Below, in pieces: positions 14,556 through 22,456 of a stretch of 52,710 bases of DNA. The stretch comes from Halorubrum amylolyticum (lineage in GTDB: Archaea > Halobacteriota > Halobacteria > Halobacteriales > Haloferacaceae): the NCBI RefSeq assembly GCF_004114995.1, contig NZ_SDJP01000023.1, forward strand, positions 1,042 through 53,751, given 5' to 3'. The position numbers and the translations under genes were made by a program. How positions within the stretch are numbered: the stretch's first letter is position 1; each line of letters begins with the position of its first letter. Below the pieces are notes generated by a model that was not told the DNA's origin, did not search any database, and saw only the letters and a list, made by a program, of their open reading frames with translations.

Positions 14556-14573
14556 ATCAAAATCAGATTTGAT
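14556..14573. promoter_or_regulatory. Inverted repeat upstream of DUF7847-like gene
   Basis: ATCAAA and TTTGAT with a 6-nt spacer, located 45 nt before the start at 14511 and just upstream of its TATA-like box. It is a plausible operator, perhaps for the winged-helix regulator at 13140-13592. Confidence 0.4.
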
Positions 14574-14597
14574 CGTGTCTCCGGGCGTGAGCCCGGA

Positions 14598-15299
14598 CTA
14601 GCCGCGCTCCGCGAGCGCCCGGAGCTGCCTCCGCCCGTTGGATCGGAGTGCCGCGGGCAAGCGTCGGCGTGCCCCGTCGAGAGCCGTCGTCAGGGCGGCC
14701 GGGACGTTCTCGAAGACGCCGGCCCCGTGGCCGACGAGGATTCGCCGCGGGGACAGGCCCTCGAACGTCTGTCGAGGCGGTGCGAGCCGACACAGGAGGT
14801 ACATCCCGAGCCGCTCCTCGCCCGCCGTGAACAGCGGCGTCGTTCCGAGCACGTCGGGGACGTAGAGCGTCCGGTCCGTCGCACGGTAGGCCACCGCCTC
14901 GGACCAGCCCGGGAACGGGCGGCAGCGACGCAGTTCGAAGCCGGAGGCACTGAACGCGCCGCCTCCCGGTTCGACGGGGTCGTCGAGCCCGGATGCCGCG
15001 CGGGAGAGCCACGGGGGACAGTACACCGGAACGCCGTGGCGCGCGGCGAACACGTCCGCATCGCGGACGTGGTAGTTCGAACAGACGATCACGCCGTGCA
15101 CGTCACCGAGCGTCGAGAGTTCCCCCTCGATCCCCGGCGCGTCGATCGGATCGAAGAGCCACACGCCGCCGTCCGATCCGGTCGCCGCGTGGCTCGTCCG
15201 GCGACCGGATTCGTCCGGATGGGCGAGCCACCCGATCCCGCCGTCCCACCGGTCGAGCACCTCGTACTCCGAAGCCGGACCCCGATCGTAGATCGGCAT
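14598..15299 (-). CDS. Degenerate metallo-beta-lactamase-fold protein
   Basis: 233 aa from ATG 15299. The order of segments matches an MBL fold: GGVWLFDPIDAPGIEGEL (first strands), then VHGVIVCSNYHVRDADVFAARHGVPVY, where active MBL enzymes have HxHxDH. Here the loop is SNYHVRDAD, so most metal ligands are missing. Later strands include RTLYVPDVLGTTPLF (cf. the Asp ligand position) and RRILVGHGAGVFENV (last His position, GHG). It may therefore bind one metal or none. The C-terminal 30 residues are Arg/Ala-rich. It overlaps nothing but ends its partner gap at 2 nt from the small Tat protein gene upstream, so they are likely one operon. Function unknown. Confidence 0.65.
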   Translation of the reverse strand: MPIYDRGPASEYEVLDRWDGGIGWLAHPDESGRRTSHAATGSDGGVWLFDPIDAPGIEGELSTLGDVHGVIVCSNYHVRDADVFAARHGVPVYCPPWLSRAASGLDDPVEPGGGAFSASGFELRRCRPFPGWSEAVAYRATDRTLYVPDVLGTTPLFTAGEERLGMYLLCRLAPPRQTFEGLSPRRILVGHGAGVFENVPAALTTALDGARRRLPAALRSNGRRQLRALAERG

Positions 15300-15301
15300 C
15301 G

Positions 15302-15523
15302 TCAGCCCTCGGAGACGGTTGAGTCCGGTTTCCGGACGAACGCCCGTCGGCCGTCGCGGGTGACGTCGAGCATCGCGACATCCAGTTCGATCCCGGTTTG
15401 GTCGTTTACCGTCAGGTGCGGCGCGTCCTTCCGCGTAACGTGCGCAACGACGCCGCCGATCGCTCCGAGGGCAGCACATCCGGCGAGCGTGGCGACCGCT
15501 CTCCGTCGCGTGATGGAGGGCAT
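15302..15523 (-). CDS. Small Tat-exported or membrane-anchored protein
   Basis: 73 aa: MPSITRRRAVATLAGCAALGAIGG is a Tat-type signal with a candidate lipobox LAGC, followed by a short acidic domain of about 45 residues (HLTVNDQTGIELDVAMLDVTRD). An in-frame ATG at 15550 adds nine residues, and a TATA-like box (CTAAATTTG on the minus strand, about 15575-15583) is better spaced for that start. The Tat motif argues for 15523 as the functional start or a 27-nt leader. Its stop is 2 nt from the ATG of the MBL-like gene. I recognise no family. Confidence 0.55.
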   Translation of the reverse strand: MPSITRRRAVATLAGCAALGAIGGVVAHVTRKDAPHLTVNDQTGIELDVAMLDVTRDGRRAFVRKPDSTVSEG

Positions 15524-16744
15524 ACACCCCGGATCGGCTCCCGCGAGCATGAAACCTCGGGAAATCGGAACGGATCAAATTTAGGTATGTAAACTTATAT
15601 TTCCCAATACCTACTAGATAAGTTCTGTATATTTCGAGAGGGAGGGAGTTGTCGTCCACGGATCGTCTTGACGGCGTTGGGGACCGGCTCGAAGGACGTT
15701 TCGAGGTCGCCCTCGGAGGGCTCGGTGACGACACGCTGACCGACCCGGTCGTCTGTTTCGTGGCGAGAGTCCGGCTCCGTCCGACGGGCGGCGACGGACG
15801 GCGATGGGCGGCGACGGGCGACTGCGGACCCCCGATCAACCGACTCGCGGGAAGAGACGCCGACAGCGACTTCCGCGAGATCGTCTGCGGAGTTCACGCG
15901 TCAAACGGAGATCTTCGTTCGATCGTGTGGGTTGTCGGAGATTAACCCTATATACTATCTATTCGAGTGACAGAGACCGGCGCAACACGCCGACCGTTTT
16001 ATCAGCCTCGTCTTCCGCCATTCCTTCCATACTCCTTATTATATCTAATAAATGAGAATAAGGTATTCGGTCGGAGTGGCATCCCCGCGGTATTCGCCGG
16101 ATCGCGAGCCAGACGCCTCCCGGTGGCCGACCTGCGACGGCCGCTGGGAGTGCGTCCGTCGACTTCGCCGGTCCGCTCGCGGATGCCGGCGTCGCCTTCG
16201 CGGAGCGCCGAGGCGAGGCGGAACTCGACGGCGGACCGAACGACGGTGTTCTCTCTGACAAAACGATCGCGAGGTGGCGGTGAGCCGGGCGACTCGTGTC
16301 GATCCCCCTTGTTCCTTTTGGCGCGTCCTCCGTCACCGGTTTCCCGTGTCCGAGCACCCGAAAATCCATTACAGTAGTACTGGTGTAATTTTAACGGGCA
16401 GTTTCGCAGTTCGACGGTTCCAAACGTGGTTCTGTATATCAGAATACCGGACGGATCGACGGGAACGAGCGATCGACGCGGTCACTCGGAACGGCTGGAA
16501 CGTTCCCGGACAGCGTCGTCGGAGACGACCGACGCCCGTCGCAGACGACCGGTGAGAAGCGGATGAGCAACGGCTGTGTGGCTGGCTTTCGGATCGGTAC
16601 GCGGGGACGCCGCTCTCATATAGGCGCGAAAGCGATGCTCGACGCCCGACATCCGTGGATCGCATCGCGTTCTTTCCTTCAGAACGATTCTGGTCATTCG
16701 GAAAGCGCCGACGTCGACGTCGATGTCGACGACGACGAGGTCGG
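15524..16744. other. 1.2-kb gap with no convincing gene
   Basis: Between the Tat gene and xacA. AT-rich at 15575-15630 and 15945-16065, GC-rich elsewhere. At 15583-15624 two inverted repeats interleave (AGGTAT 15583-15588 with ATACCT 15607-15612; AACTTAT 15592-15598 with ATAAGTT 15618-15624). A frame from about 16140 to 16283 (plus strand, ...VDFAGPLADAG then AELDGGPNDG) and a minus-strand frame ending at 15959 look partly protein-like but have no clear start or family; they could be gene remnants. A 22-bp dyad lies at 16368-16389 (separate entry). Confidence 0.5.
16368..16389. promoter_or_regulatory. 22-bp dyad ATTAC-N12-GTAAT, copy 1
   Basis: Arms ATTACA and TGTAAT with inner AGTACT symmetry. 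It is one of four intergenic copies in the window. TTTTAAC directly follows and is TATA-like, but no start codon sits at the expected distance. It lies downstream of xacA in the gene-poor gap. Confidence 0.55.
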
Positions 16745-17824
16745 TCAGATCCCGTCGATATCGACTTCCTCTCCCGTTTCCGCCGACTCGTGAACCGCCT
16801 CGATGATCGCCATGTCCCGTAGCCCGTGTCGTCCGTCCGGATAGATCTCCCCGTCGCCGAGCAGCCGATCGGCGAAGTAGTCGAACTCCTCGCGCATCTC
16901 CCGCTCCGCGTCGAATGAACCGTGTTCGACGGTGACAGAGACGTCGCCTCGTGAGAGGCGTAACGAACACTCTCCGTGGAAGGCGGGCCGGAGATCGATC
17001 TGTCCCTCCGTTCCGGTTATTTTGAGGTGGGTGTCGTCCTGTGCGTGCTGGCTCGACATCGTGACCATCTCCACGTCACCTTCGAGGAGGAACAGCGACG
17101 ACGCCGACTGGTCCGGCACGTCACTGAACGCCTCGTGTTCCGACGCCATCGTCGACCGGACGCTTCTCGGTTCGCGCCGAAGCAGGTACCTCGCGGTGTT
17201 TATCGAGTAGATGCCGAGATCCATTACCGAGGTGCCGTATCCGGCCCGGTCGGGATCGAGACGCCACTGGTCCGGATCGGGGATCATCTCCAACAGCGGC
17301 TGGCTGTTGTGCCCGTAAACGGACACGGGCTCGCCGAGGAACCCGTCGCTGATCAGCTCTCGCGCGCGCTGGACCGCCGGCTCCGTGTGCATTCGGTAGG
17401 CGATCATCAGCGGGACACCGGCCGACTCGCAGGTCTCGACGAGCCGTTCCGCACGCTCGACGGTGGCCTCCATCGGCTTCTCGCAGAGGACGGCCTTATC
17501 GAGCCTCGCCGCCGTCTCGGCGTATTCGAGGTGGAAGGCGTTCGGCGTGCCGACGTACACGGCGTCGTACGCTTCGCTCGCCGCCCCTTCGTGGAACTCA
17601 TCGTAGTCGACGCCGGCGTCGACCCCGTGTTCGCGGGCCAGGCGTTCGGCCTTTTCGTGCGAGCTGCTGACGAGTACGCCGACCTCGCCGAGATCGGACG
17701 ACTCGATCGCCGGCAGCGCAACGTCGAGCGTCCACCAGCCCAAGCCGATCAGAGCGTACCTGACGGTCCCGTCCGTCGTCGTCTGCCACGCCCGGTCCTC
17801 GTAGCGGTTTATCCACTCCAGCAT
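16745..17824 (-). CDS. xacA: D-xylose 1-dehydrogenase (NADP+), Gfo/Idh/MocA family
   Basis: 359 aa. Rossmann domain at the N-terminus (RYALIGLGWWTLDVALPAI, about 22-40), the family motif LCEKPMEATVERAERLVE (Lys in EKP is the conserved catalytic-domain lysine) and the C-terminal GFO/IDH sandwich with DQWRLDPDRAGYGTSVMDLGIYSINTARYLL (His/Tyr/Asp-type active site region). The sequence, as I remember it, is close to the haloarchaeal XacA, which oxidises D-xylose (and L-arabinose) to the lactone, the first step of the oxidative pentose route. The ATG at 17824 is chosen because a TATA-like TTTTTATT (minus strand, 17849-17856) is about 25-32 nt upstream. Divergent from the alcohol dehydrogenase gene. 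Confidence 0.8.
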   Translation of the reverse strand: MLEWINRYEDRAWQTTTDGTVRYALIGLGWWTLDVALPAIESSDLGEVGVLVSSSHEKAERLAREHGVDAGVDYDEFHEGAASEAYDAVYVGTPNAFHLEYAETAARLDKAVLCEKPMEATVERAERLVETCESAGVPLMIAYRMHTEPAVQRARELISDGFLGEPVSVYGHNSQPLLEMIPDPDQWRLDPDRAGYGTSVMDLGIYSINTARYLLRREPRSVRSTMASEHEAFSDVPDQSASSLFLLEGDVEMVTMSSQHAQDDTHLKITGTEGQIDLRPAFHGECSLRLSRGDVSVTVEHGSFDAEREMREEFDYFADRLLGDGEIYPDGRHGLRDMAIIEAVHESAETGEEVDIDGI

Positions 17825-17951
17825 GGTAGCGACTATCGCCCTAGCCAATAAAAATCACCGGTGCTCTCACGCGCTCCCGGCTGGGATGTCGCGGACGGTG
17901 GTTCACGGACGCGCGCAACCGTTGTGCTGCGGACGGACCCGCAACCATTAT

Positions 17952-17969
17952 GATACCCGGCTCGGTATC
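17952..17969. promoter_or_regulatory. Inverted repeat before the dehydrogenase gene
   Basis: GATACC and GGTATC with a 6-nt spacer, ending 7 nt before the ATG at 17977. In a leaderless transcript this position would overlap the transcription start, fitting a repressor operator. It lies in the divergent xacA/dehydrogenase intergenic region. Confidence 0.4.
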
Positions 17970-17976
17970 GCGATCC

Positions 17977-19020
17977 ATGCGCGGACTAGCCAAAACCGCA
18001 CGCACCGGTGGGGCCATGGAGATCGTCGACCGCGATCGACCCGACCCCGGACCCGACGAAGCGCTGATCGAAGTCGATTTCGCGGGCCTCTGCGGCAGCG
18101 ACGCGGGCATCTACGAGTTCGAGTCGGCGTTCGAACGGATGGATCTCCCCACCGTTATCGGTCACGAGTACACCGGGCGGATCGTCGAGGCCGGTGACGA
18201 GGTGACCGAGTTCTCGGTGGGGGATCGGGTCGTCGAACGACCGATCCGCGGCTGCGGCGAGTGCTACCAGTGTAAGATCGGCGAGGAGAACGTGTGTCAA
18301 AACGCCGTGATCACCGGCGTCGACCACGACGGGGCGTACGCGGGGTACATCGCCGTTCCGGAACGGGCACTCCACCCCGTCCCGGAACGCGTCGACCCCA
18401 AGCACGCCGCGCTCGTCGAGCCGACGAGCATCGGCGCCCGCGCCGTTATTCAGAACTCCCGCGTCGGACCGGGCGACCGGGTTCTCGTCGCCGGACCGGG
18501 GCCGATCGGACAGCTCACCGCACAGATCGCGCGGGCACAGGGCGGCGAGGTCGTCGTCGCCGGCGTGAGCGCCGATACGGAGTACCGCTTGCCGCTCGCG
18601 GAGGAACTCGGGTTCGACACGGTGAACGTGGAGGCAGACGACCTCGAGGCCCGTCGAGACGCACTGACCGATGGGGTCGGTTACGACGTCGTCTTCGACA
18701 CCACCGGCCATCCCTCGGGGCTGACGATGGCCGTCGACGAGGTCCGGAAGGGCGGCCAGATCGTCCTCGTCGGACAGACGGGCGAGACGACCATGCCGTA
18801 CTCGCCCCTGGTTCGCGCCGAGATCGACCTGCAGTGCTCGTACGCCTCGATGTACGAGGACTTCGAGCGCTCGCTGCGCCTGATCGACTCCGGCGGCGTC
18901 GACCACGCGACGTTCCTCGACCAGCGGTTCGACCTGCTCGAAGCCGACGGGGCGTTCGACGCGTTCCTCCGGGGCGAGACGTGTAAGCCCGTCTTCGACG
19001 TCTCCGTCCTGCGCGACTAG
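17977..19020 (+). CDS. Zinc-dependent medium-chain dehydrogenase (polyol/sugar type)
   Basis: 347 aa. The catalytic zinc site is visible: GLCGSDAGIY (Cys), GHEYTGRIVE (His/Glu). The structural zinc site is the four-Cys loop RGCGECYQCKIGEENVCQ. The cofactor-binding segment is VLVAGPGPIGQLTAQIARAQG. It resembles L-threonine/sorbitol/galactitol-type dehydrogenases, so an NAD(P)-dependent oxidation of a sugar, polyol or hydroxy acid is likely. Start ATG 17977 puts MRGLAKTARTGG first, typical for the family; a second ATG at 17950 adds nine residues. Position between xacA and xacD points to sugar catabolism, but the substrate is not determined. Confidence 0.78.
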   Translation: MRGLAKTARTGGAMEIVDRDRPDPGPDEALIEVDFAGLCGSDAGIYEFESAFERMDLPTVIGHEYTGRIVEAGDEVTEFSVGDRVVERPIRGCGECYQCKIGEENVCQNAVITGVDHDGAYAGYIAVPERALHPVPERVDPKHAALVEPTSIGARAVIQNSRVGPGDRVLVAGPGPIGQLTAQIARAQGGEVVVAGVSADTEYRLPLAEELGFDTVNVEADDLEARRDALTDGVGYDVVFDTTGHPSGLTMAVDEVRKGGQIVLVGQTGETTMPYSPLVRAEIDLQCSYASMYEDFERSLRLIDSGGVDHATFLDQRFDLLEADGAFDAFLRGETCKPVFDVSVLRD

Positions 19021-19140
19021 GCCCCCTCGCGGAGACGGTCGGGCGACATCGCCGGACGGAAAGGGCTCTCGGCGCCGGTCGGGGCGCGCACGACGAGTTC
19101 GGGATCGGCGGCGGCGACGCGCGCAGCGTCACCGGGCGGA

Positions 19141-19164
19141 AGTTTTACTACGGACTCCCGTAAT
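19141..19164 (+). promoter_or_regulatory. Promoter and dyad upstream of xacD-like gene
   Basis: GTTTTACTA (19142-19150) is a TATA-like box about 27-35 nt before the ATG at 19177. It overlaps an inverted repeat TACGG-ACTC-CCGTA (19149-19162). The outer bases TTTAC...GTAAT resemble the 22-bp dyad found elsewhere but with spacing shorter by one base. Confidence 0.4.
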
Positions 19165-19176
19165 TGCAAACCGACG

Positions 19177-20412
19177 ATGGATTACAGCCAACTGTCCGAT
19201 CCGAACGCGGAGTACACGATGCGTGACCTCTCTTCGGAGACGATGGGGATCTCGAATCCCCGCGGCGGCGCTCGCGACGTCGAGATAACCGACGTGCAGA
19301 CGACGATGGTCAACGGGAACTACCCGTGGATTCTCGTCCGGGTGTACACCGACGCCGGCGTCGTCGGCACCGGAGAGGCCTACTGGGGCGGTGGCGACAC
19401 CGCGATCGTCGAGCGGATGAAGCCGTTCGTCGTCGGCGAGAACCCGCTCGACATCGATCGGCTGTACGAACACCTCGTCCAGAAGATGTCCGGGGAGGGA
19501 TCGATATCGGGGAAGACCGTCTCGGCCATCTCGGGGATCGAAATCGCGCTTCACGACGTCGCGGGGAAGCTCCTCGACGTCCCGGCGTACCAACTCGTCG
19601 GCGGAAAGTACCGGGACGAGGTGCGGATCTACTGCGACCTCCACACGGAGAACGAGGCCGACCCGCAGGCCTGCGCGGACGAGGGCGAACGGGTCGTGGA
19701 GGAGCTCGGCTACGACGCGATCAAGTTCGACCTCGACGTTCCGTCGGGACACGAGAAGGACCGGGCGAACCGCCACCTCCGGAACCCGGAGATCGATCAC
19801 AAGGTCGAGATCGTGGAGGCCGTCACCGAGCGGGTCGGTGACCGCGCCGACGTGGCCTTCGACTGCCACTGGTCGTTTACCGCGGGGTCGGCCAAACGGC
19901 TCGCGGACGCCGTCGAGGAGTACGACGTGTGGTGGCTCGAAGACCCGATCCCGCCCGAGAACCACGAGGTCCAAGCGGAGGTGACGAAGTCGACGACCAC
20001 CCCGATCGCCGTCGGAGAGAACGTGTACCGGAAGTTCGGCCAGCGAACGCTGCTGGAGCCGCAGGCCGTCGACATCGTCGCGCCCGACCTCCCCCGCGTC
20101 GGGGGGATGCGCGAGACGCGAAAGGTCGCGGACCTGGCCGACATGTACTACATCCCCGTCGCGATGCACAACGTCTCCTCGCCGATCGGGACGATGGCGT
20201 CCGCGCACGTGGCCGCCGCGATTCCGAACTCGCTGGCCGTGGAGTACCACTCGTACGAGCTCGGCTGGTGGGAGGACCTCGTCGAGGAGGACGGGCTCAT
20301 CGAGGACGGTCGGATGGAGATACCCGAGGAGCCGGGGCTCGGACTCACGCTCGATTTGGACGCCGTCGAGGAGCACATGGTCGACGGGGAGACGCTGTTC
20401 GACGAAGCGTAG
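19177..20412 (+). CDS. xacD: Xylonate dehydratase, enolase superfamily
   Basis: 411 aa, mandelate racemase/muconate lactonizing enzyme fold. The capping domain is at about 30-150 (TDVQTTMVNGNYPWILVRVYTDAGVVGTGEAY). The barrel follows with the expected ligands: YDAIKFDLDVP (Lys), VAFDCHWSF (Asp), WWLEDPIPPEN (Glu), TPIAVGENVY (Glu) and PVAMHNVSSPIG (catalytic His). The N-terminus (DYSQLSDPNAEYTMRDLS) resembles haloarchaeal XacD, which dehydrates xylonate/arabinonate to 2-keto-3-deoxypentonate. Gluconate dehydratase of the same family is the main alternative. The stop codon lies in the loop of a hairpin (20400-20420). xacE follows 104 nt downstream with its own promoter-like box. Confidence 0.82.
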   Translation: MDYSQLSDPNAEYTMRDLSSETMGISNPRGGARDVEITDVQTTMVNGNYPWILVRVYTDAGVVGTGEAYWGGGDTAIVERMKPFVVGENPLDIDRLYEHLVQKMSGEGSISGKTVSAISGIEIALHDVAGKLLDVPAYQLVGGKYRDEVRIYCDLHTENEADPQACADEGERVVEELGYDAIKFDLDVPSGHEKDRANRHLRNPEIDHKVEIVEAVTERVGDRADVAFDCHWSFTAGSAKRLADAVEEYDVWWLEDPIPPENHEVQAEVTKSTTTPIAVGENVYRKFGQRTLLEPQAVDIVAPDLPRVGGMRETRKVADLADMYYIPVAMHNVSSPIGTMASAHVAAAIPNSLAVEYHSYELGWWEDLVEEDGLIEDGRMEIPEEPGLGLTLDLDAVEEHMVDGETLFDEA

Positions 20413-20442
20413 CTTCGTCGGGCAAGCAAATCTCCGATTTGC
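20400..20442 (+). repeat. Two tandem hairpins across the xacD stop codon
   Basis: First hairpin: 9-bp stem CGACGAAGC/GCTTCGTCG with loop GTA (20400-20420), the loop and stem containing the TAG stop. Then spacer GGCAA and a second hairpin with 7-bp stem GCAAATC/GATTTGC and loop TCC (20426-20442). Stem length, 3-nt loop, about 24-nt period and GGCAA spacer match the six-unit array in lhr. It could act as a transcript end or processing site. Confidence 0.65.
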
Positions 20443-20484
20443 GTTGGTTGACGGGGCGCGGAACGACGTGTTCGCCGGGCGGTA

Positions 20485-20493
20485 CTATTTTAA
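20485..20493 (+). promoter_or_regulatory. TATA-like box of xacE-like gene
   Basis: CTATTTTAA, centred about 28 nt before the ATG at 20517, so this gene can be transcribed independently of xacD. Confidence 0.45.
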
Positions 20494-20516
20494 CCCTCTC
20501 AGTAGAGGCACGACAC

Positions 20517-21401
20517 ATGCGGTATTACCGCGTTCCAGAGACGGGAGAGGGTACTGCCAGGGCGTCGCTGATCGCCGTCGACGACGGCGGGGCCGCGTAC
20601 GACCTCACGTCGGCGTCCGCCGATCTCGGATCGTTTTCGGACTTGGCCCGCGCGGCGAACGCCGCCGGCCGATCGGTCGACAACATCGCTCACGACCGGC
20701 TGCCCGACGCGGACCGGTACGAGTCGGACGCCGTCGAGAACGACGCGTTGCGGCCGGTCGTCCCGGACGAGGTCTGGGCGGCGGGCGTCACGTACAGCAT
20801 CAGCGAGGAGGCCCGGGAAGCGGAGAGCGGAAAGCCCGAGGTGTACATCGACGTGTACGACAGCGGCCGGCCCGAGCTGTTCCTGAAGGCGACGGCGTCA
20901 CGGACGGTCGGTCCCCGCGACGCCGTCGGTATCCGTGGCGACTCCGACTGGGACGTACCGGAGCCCGAGCTGGCGATCGTCCTGCACCGCGGCGAGGTCG
21001 TCGGGTACACCGTCGGCAACGACGTCTCCAGCCGCGACATCGAGGGCGAGAACCCGCTTTACCTCCCGCAGGCGAAGGTGTACGATCGCTGTTGTTCGAT
21101 AGGTCCGTGCGTCGTCTCGGCGGAGTCGGTCGGCGACCCGCACGACCTCTCGATGTCGCTCGCCATCGAGCGGAACGGGGTGACCGTGTTCGAGGACTCG
21201 ACGTCGACGGCCGAGATGGCGACGACCTGCGAGACGCTCGTCGACTACCTCCGGCGTCACAACAGGCTCCCCGAAACGGGCGTCCTCCTCACTGGGACCG
21301 CCCTCGTCCCCCCCGAGGACTTCACGCTACGCGAGGGGGACCGCGTCTCGATCGACATCGAGGGCATCGGCGAGCTGATCAACACCGCAACGGTCGTGTG
21401 A
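20517..21401 (+). CDS. xacE: 2-keto-3-deoxypentonate dehydratase, FAH family
   Basis: 294 aa. The C-terminal fumarylacetoacetate-hydrolase fold runs from about 80 to the end: VWAAGVTYSISEEAREAE, PELFLKAT, PEPELAIVLHRG (Glu ligands) and VGNDVSSRDIEGENPLYLPQAKVYD, then the ending RVSIDIEGIGELINTA. It matches haloarchaeal XacE, which removes water from 2-keto-3-deoxy-xylonate/arabinonate to give alpha-ketoglutarate semialdehyde. The ATG at 20517 (MRYYRVPETGEG) is chosen from its TATA spacing and typical N-terminus; the open frame further upstream is antisense noise in xacD. With XacA, XacD and XacF it completes most of the Weimberg-like route. No lactonase gene is seen in the window. Confidence 0.82.
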   Translation: MRYYRVPETGEGTARASLIAVDDGGAAYDLTSASADLGSFSDLARAANAAGRSVDNIAHDRLPDADRYESDAVENDALRPVVPDEVWAAGVTYSISEEAREAESGKPEVYIDVYDSGRPELFLKATASRTVGPRDAVGIRGDSDWDVPEPELAIVLHRGEVVGYTVGNDVSSRDIEGENPLYLPQAKVYDRCCSIGPCVVSAESVGDPHDLSMSLAIERNGVTVFEDSTSTAEMATTCETLVDYLRRHNRLPETGVLLTGTALVPPEDFTLREGDRVSIDIEGIGELINTATVV

Positions 21402-21560
21402 GCGTCCATTCTGCGATCCCACGGGACACCGCGTGGAGTCCGACTGCAACGGACCCCGAGCCGTCGTTCGCGGCGCTCGACTCGGACCCGACCGCCACGG
21501 CGGCCCCGACGCCGTCGGGGTAACAACAATCTTTATCAGCGCCCACGAGAGGTCACGGGT

Positions 21561-22334
21561 ATGGACGAGTACACACACAGTCCGGTGTCCGTCTCGGGGA
21601 AGCGCGTCGTCGTCGTCGGCGGAACCAGCGGGATCGGTCAGGCGCTCGCCGTCGGATTCGCGGCCGACGGGGCCGACGTGATCGCGACGAGTCGGAGCAG
21701 GGACCGGGTCGAGGAGACGGCCGCCCTCCTCTCGGAACGCGGGGCGGAAACGGCGTCGGTCACGTGCGACGTCACCGACCGCGAATCGCTCCGGGCCGTG
21801 CGGTCTCGCGCGGAGGAGGTCCTCGGCGGCGTCGACGCCGTTATCGCCTCTCAGGGGGCGATCTCTCGCGAGTCGGTCCGCGACGTCGGAGACGGTGAGT
21901 GGGACGGCGTCACCGACGTGGCGCTCGACGGCGTCATGCGCGTCGTCCAGACCTTCGCCCCGGCGATGGACGACGGCGGGAGCTTCGTGAACGTCTCCTC
22001 GCTCGCGGCGCGGCTCGCGATGGCGGATCTTCCGGCGTATTCGGCCGCCAAGGGGGGCGTGGAGGCGTTCACCCGCGCCGCGGCGAAGGAACTCGCTCCC
22101 GAGGTCAGGGTCAACGCCATCGCTCCCGGGTTCTTCATCACCCCGCAAAACGAGGAGACCTACGCCGAGGGGACCGAGAAGCGACGGCGGATCGAACGCC
22201 GATCCCCCATGGGTCGCGTCGGGGAGCGCGAGGAACTGATCGGCGCCGCGATCTACCTCTGTAGCGACAGCGCCTCCTACGTCACCGGAGAGGTGCTCAC
22301 CGTCGACGGCGGATTCGCACCGAGCGCGCTCTAG
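21561..22334 (+). CDS. Short-chain dehydrogenase/reductase, sugar type
   Basis: 257 aa classical SDR. Cofactor motif VVVGGTSGIGQAL (about 17-29), NAG-equivalent ASQGAIS, catalytic Ser in NVSSLAAR and YSAAKGG (Tyr-x-x-x-Lys), and the C-terminal YVTGEVLTVDGGFAP typical of the family. The residue after the second strand (ATSRSRDR) suggests possible NADP preference. In haloarchaea an SDR acts as L-arabinose or deoxy-sugar-acid dehydrogenase; position between xacE and a sugar importer supports such a role, but the substrate is open. A TATA-like TCTTTATC (about 21530-21537) precedes the ATG by about 27 nt. Confidence 0.78.
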   Translation: MDEYTHSPVSVSGKRVVVVGGTSGIGQALAVGFAADGADVIATSRSRDRVEETAALLSERGAETASVTCDVTDRESLRAVRSRAEEVLGGVDAVIASQGAISRESVRDVGDGEWDGVTDVALDGVMRVVQTFAPAMDDGGSFVNVSSLAARLAMADLPAYSAAKGGVEAFTRAAAKELAPEVRVNAIAPGFFITPQNEETYAEGTEKRRRIERRSPMGRVGEREELIGAAIYLCSDSASYVTGEVLTVDGGFAPSAL

Positions 22335-22411
22335 TCCGACTCACGTCGGAGTCCGCGCCCCGCTCCGACACCTCCTCGGTCGGATCGGCTCGCGCCCGAG
22401 GGGTATGAACC

Positions 22412-22435
22412 ATGATCAATCATAACTATTAATAC
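22412..22435 (+). promoter_or_regulatory. Promoter and dyad of ribose-type importer
   Basis: ATGAT-CA-ATCAT (22412-22423) is a perfect inverted repeat directly upstream of a TATA-like stretch AACTATTAATAC (22424-22435). A start near 25 nt downstream of the TATA box would be at the ATG 22457 rather than the ATG 22442. Confidence 0.45.
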
Positions 22436-22456
22436 CGGGCCATGAAATGTGGGACC

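Noticed and set aside
15649..15945. 98-residue plus-strand frame in the 15.5-16.7 kb gap
   Set aside because: No family motif, poor promoter context and the opposite strand is equally open.
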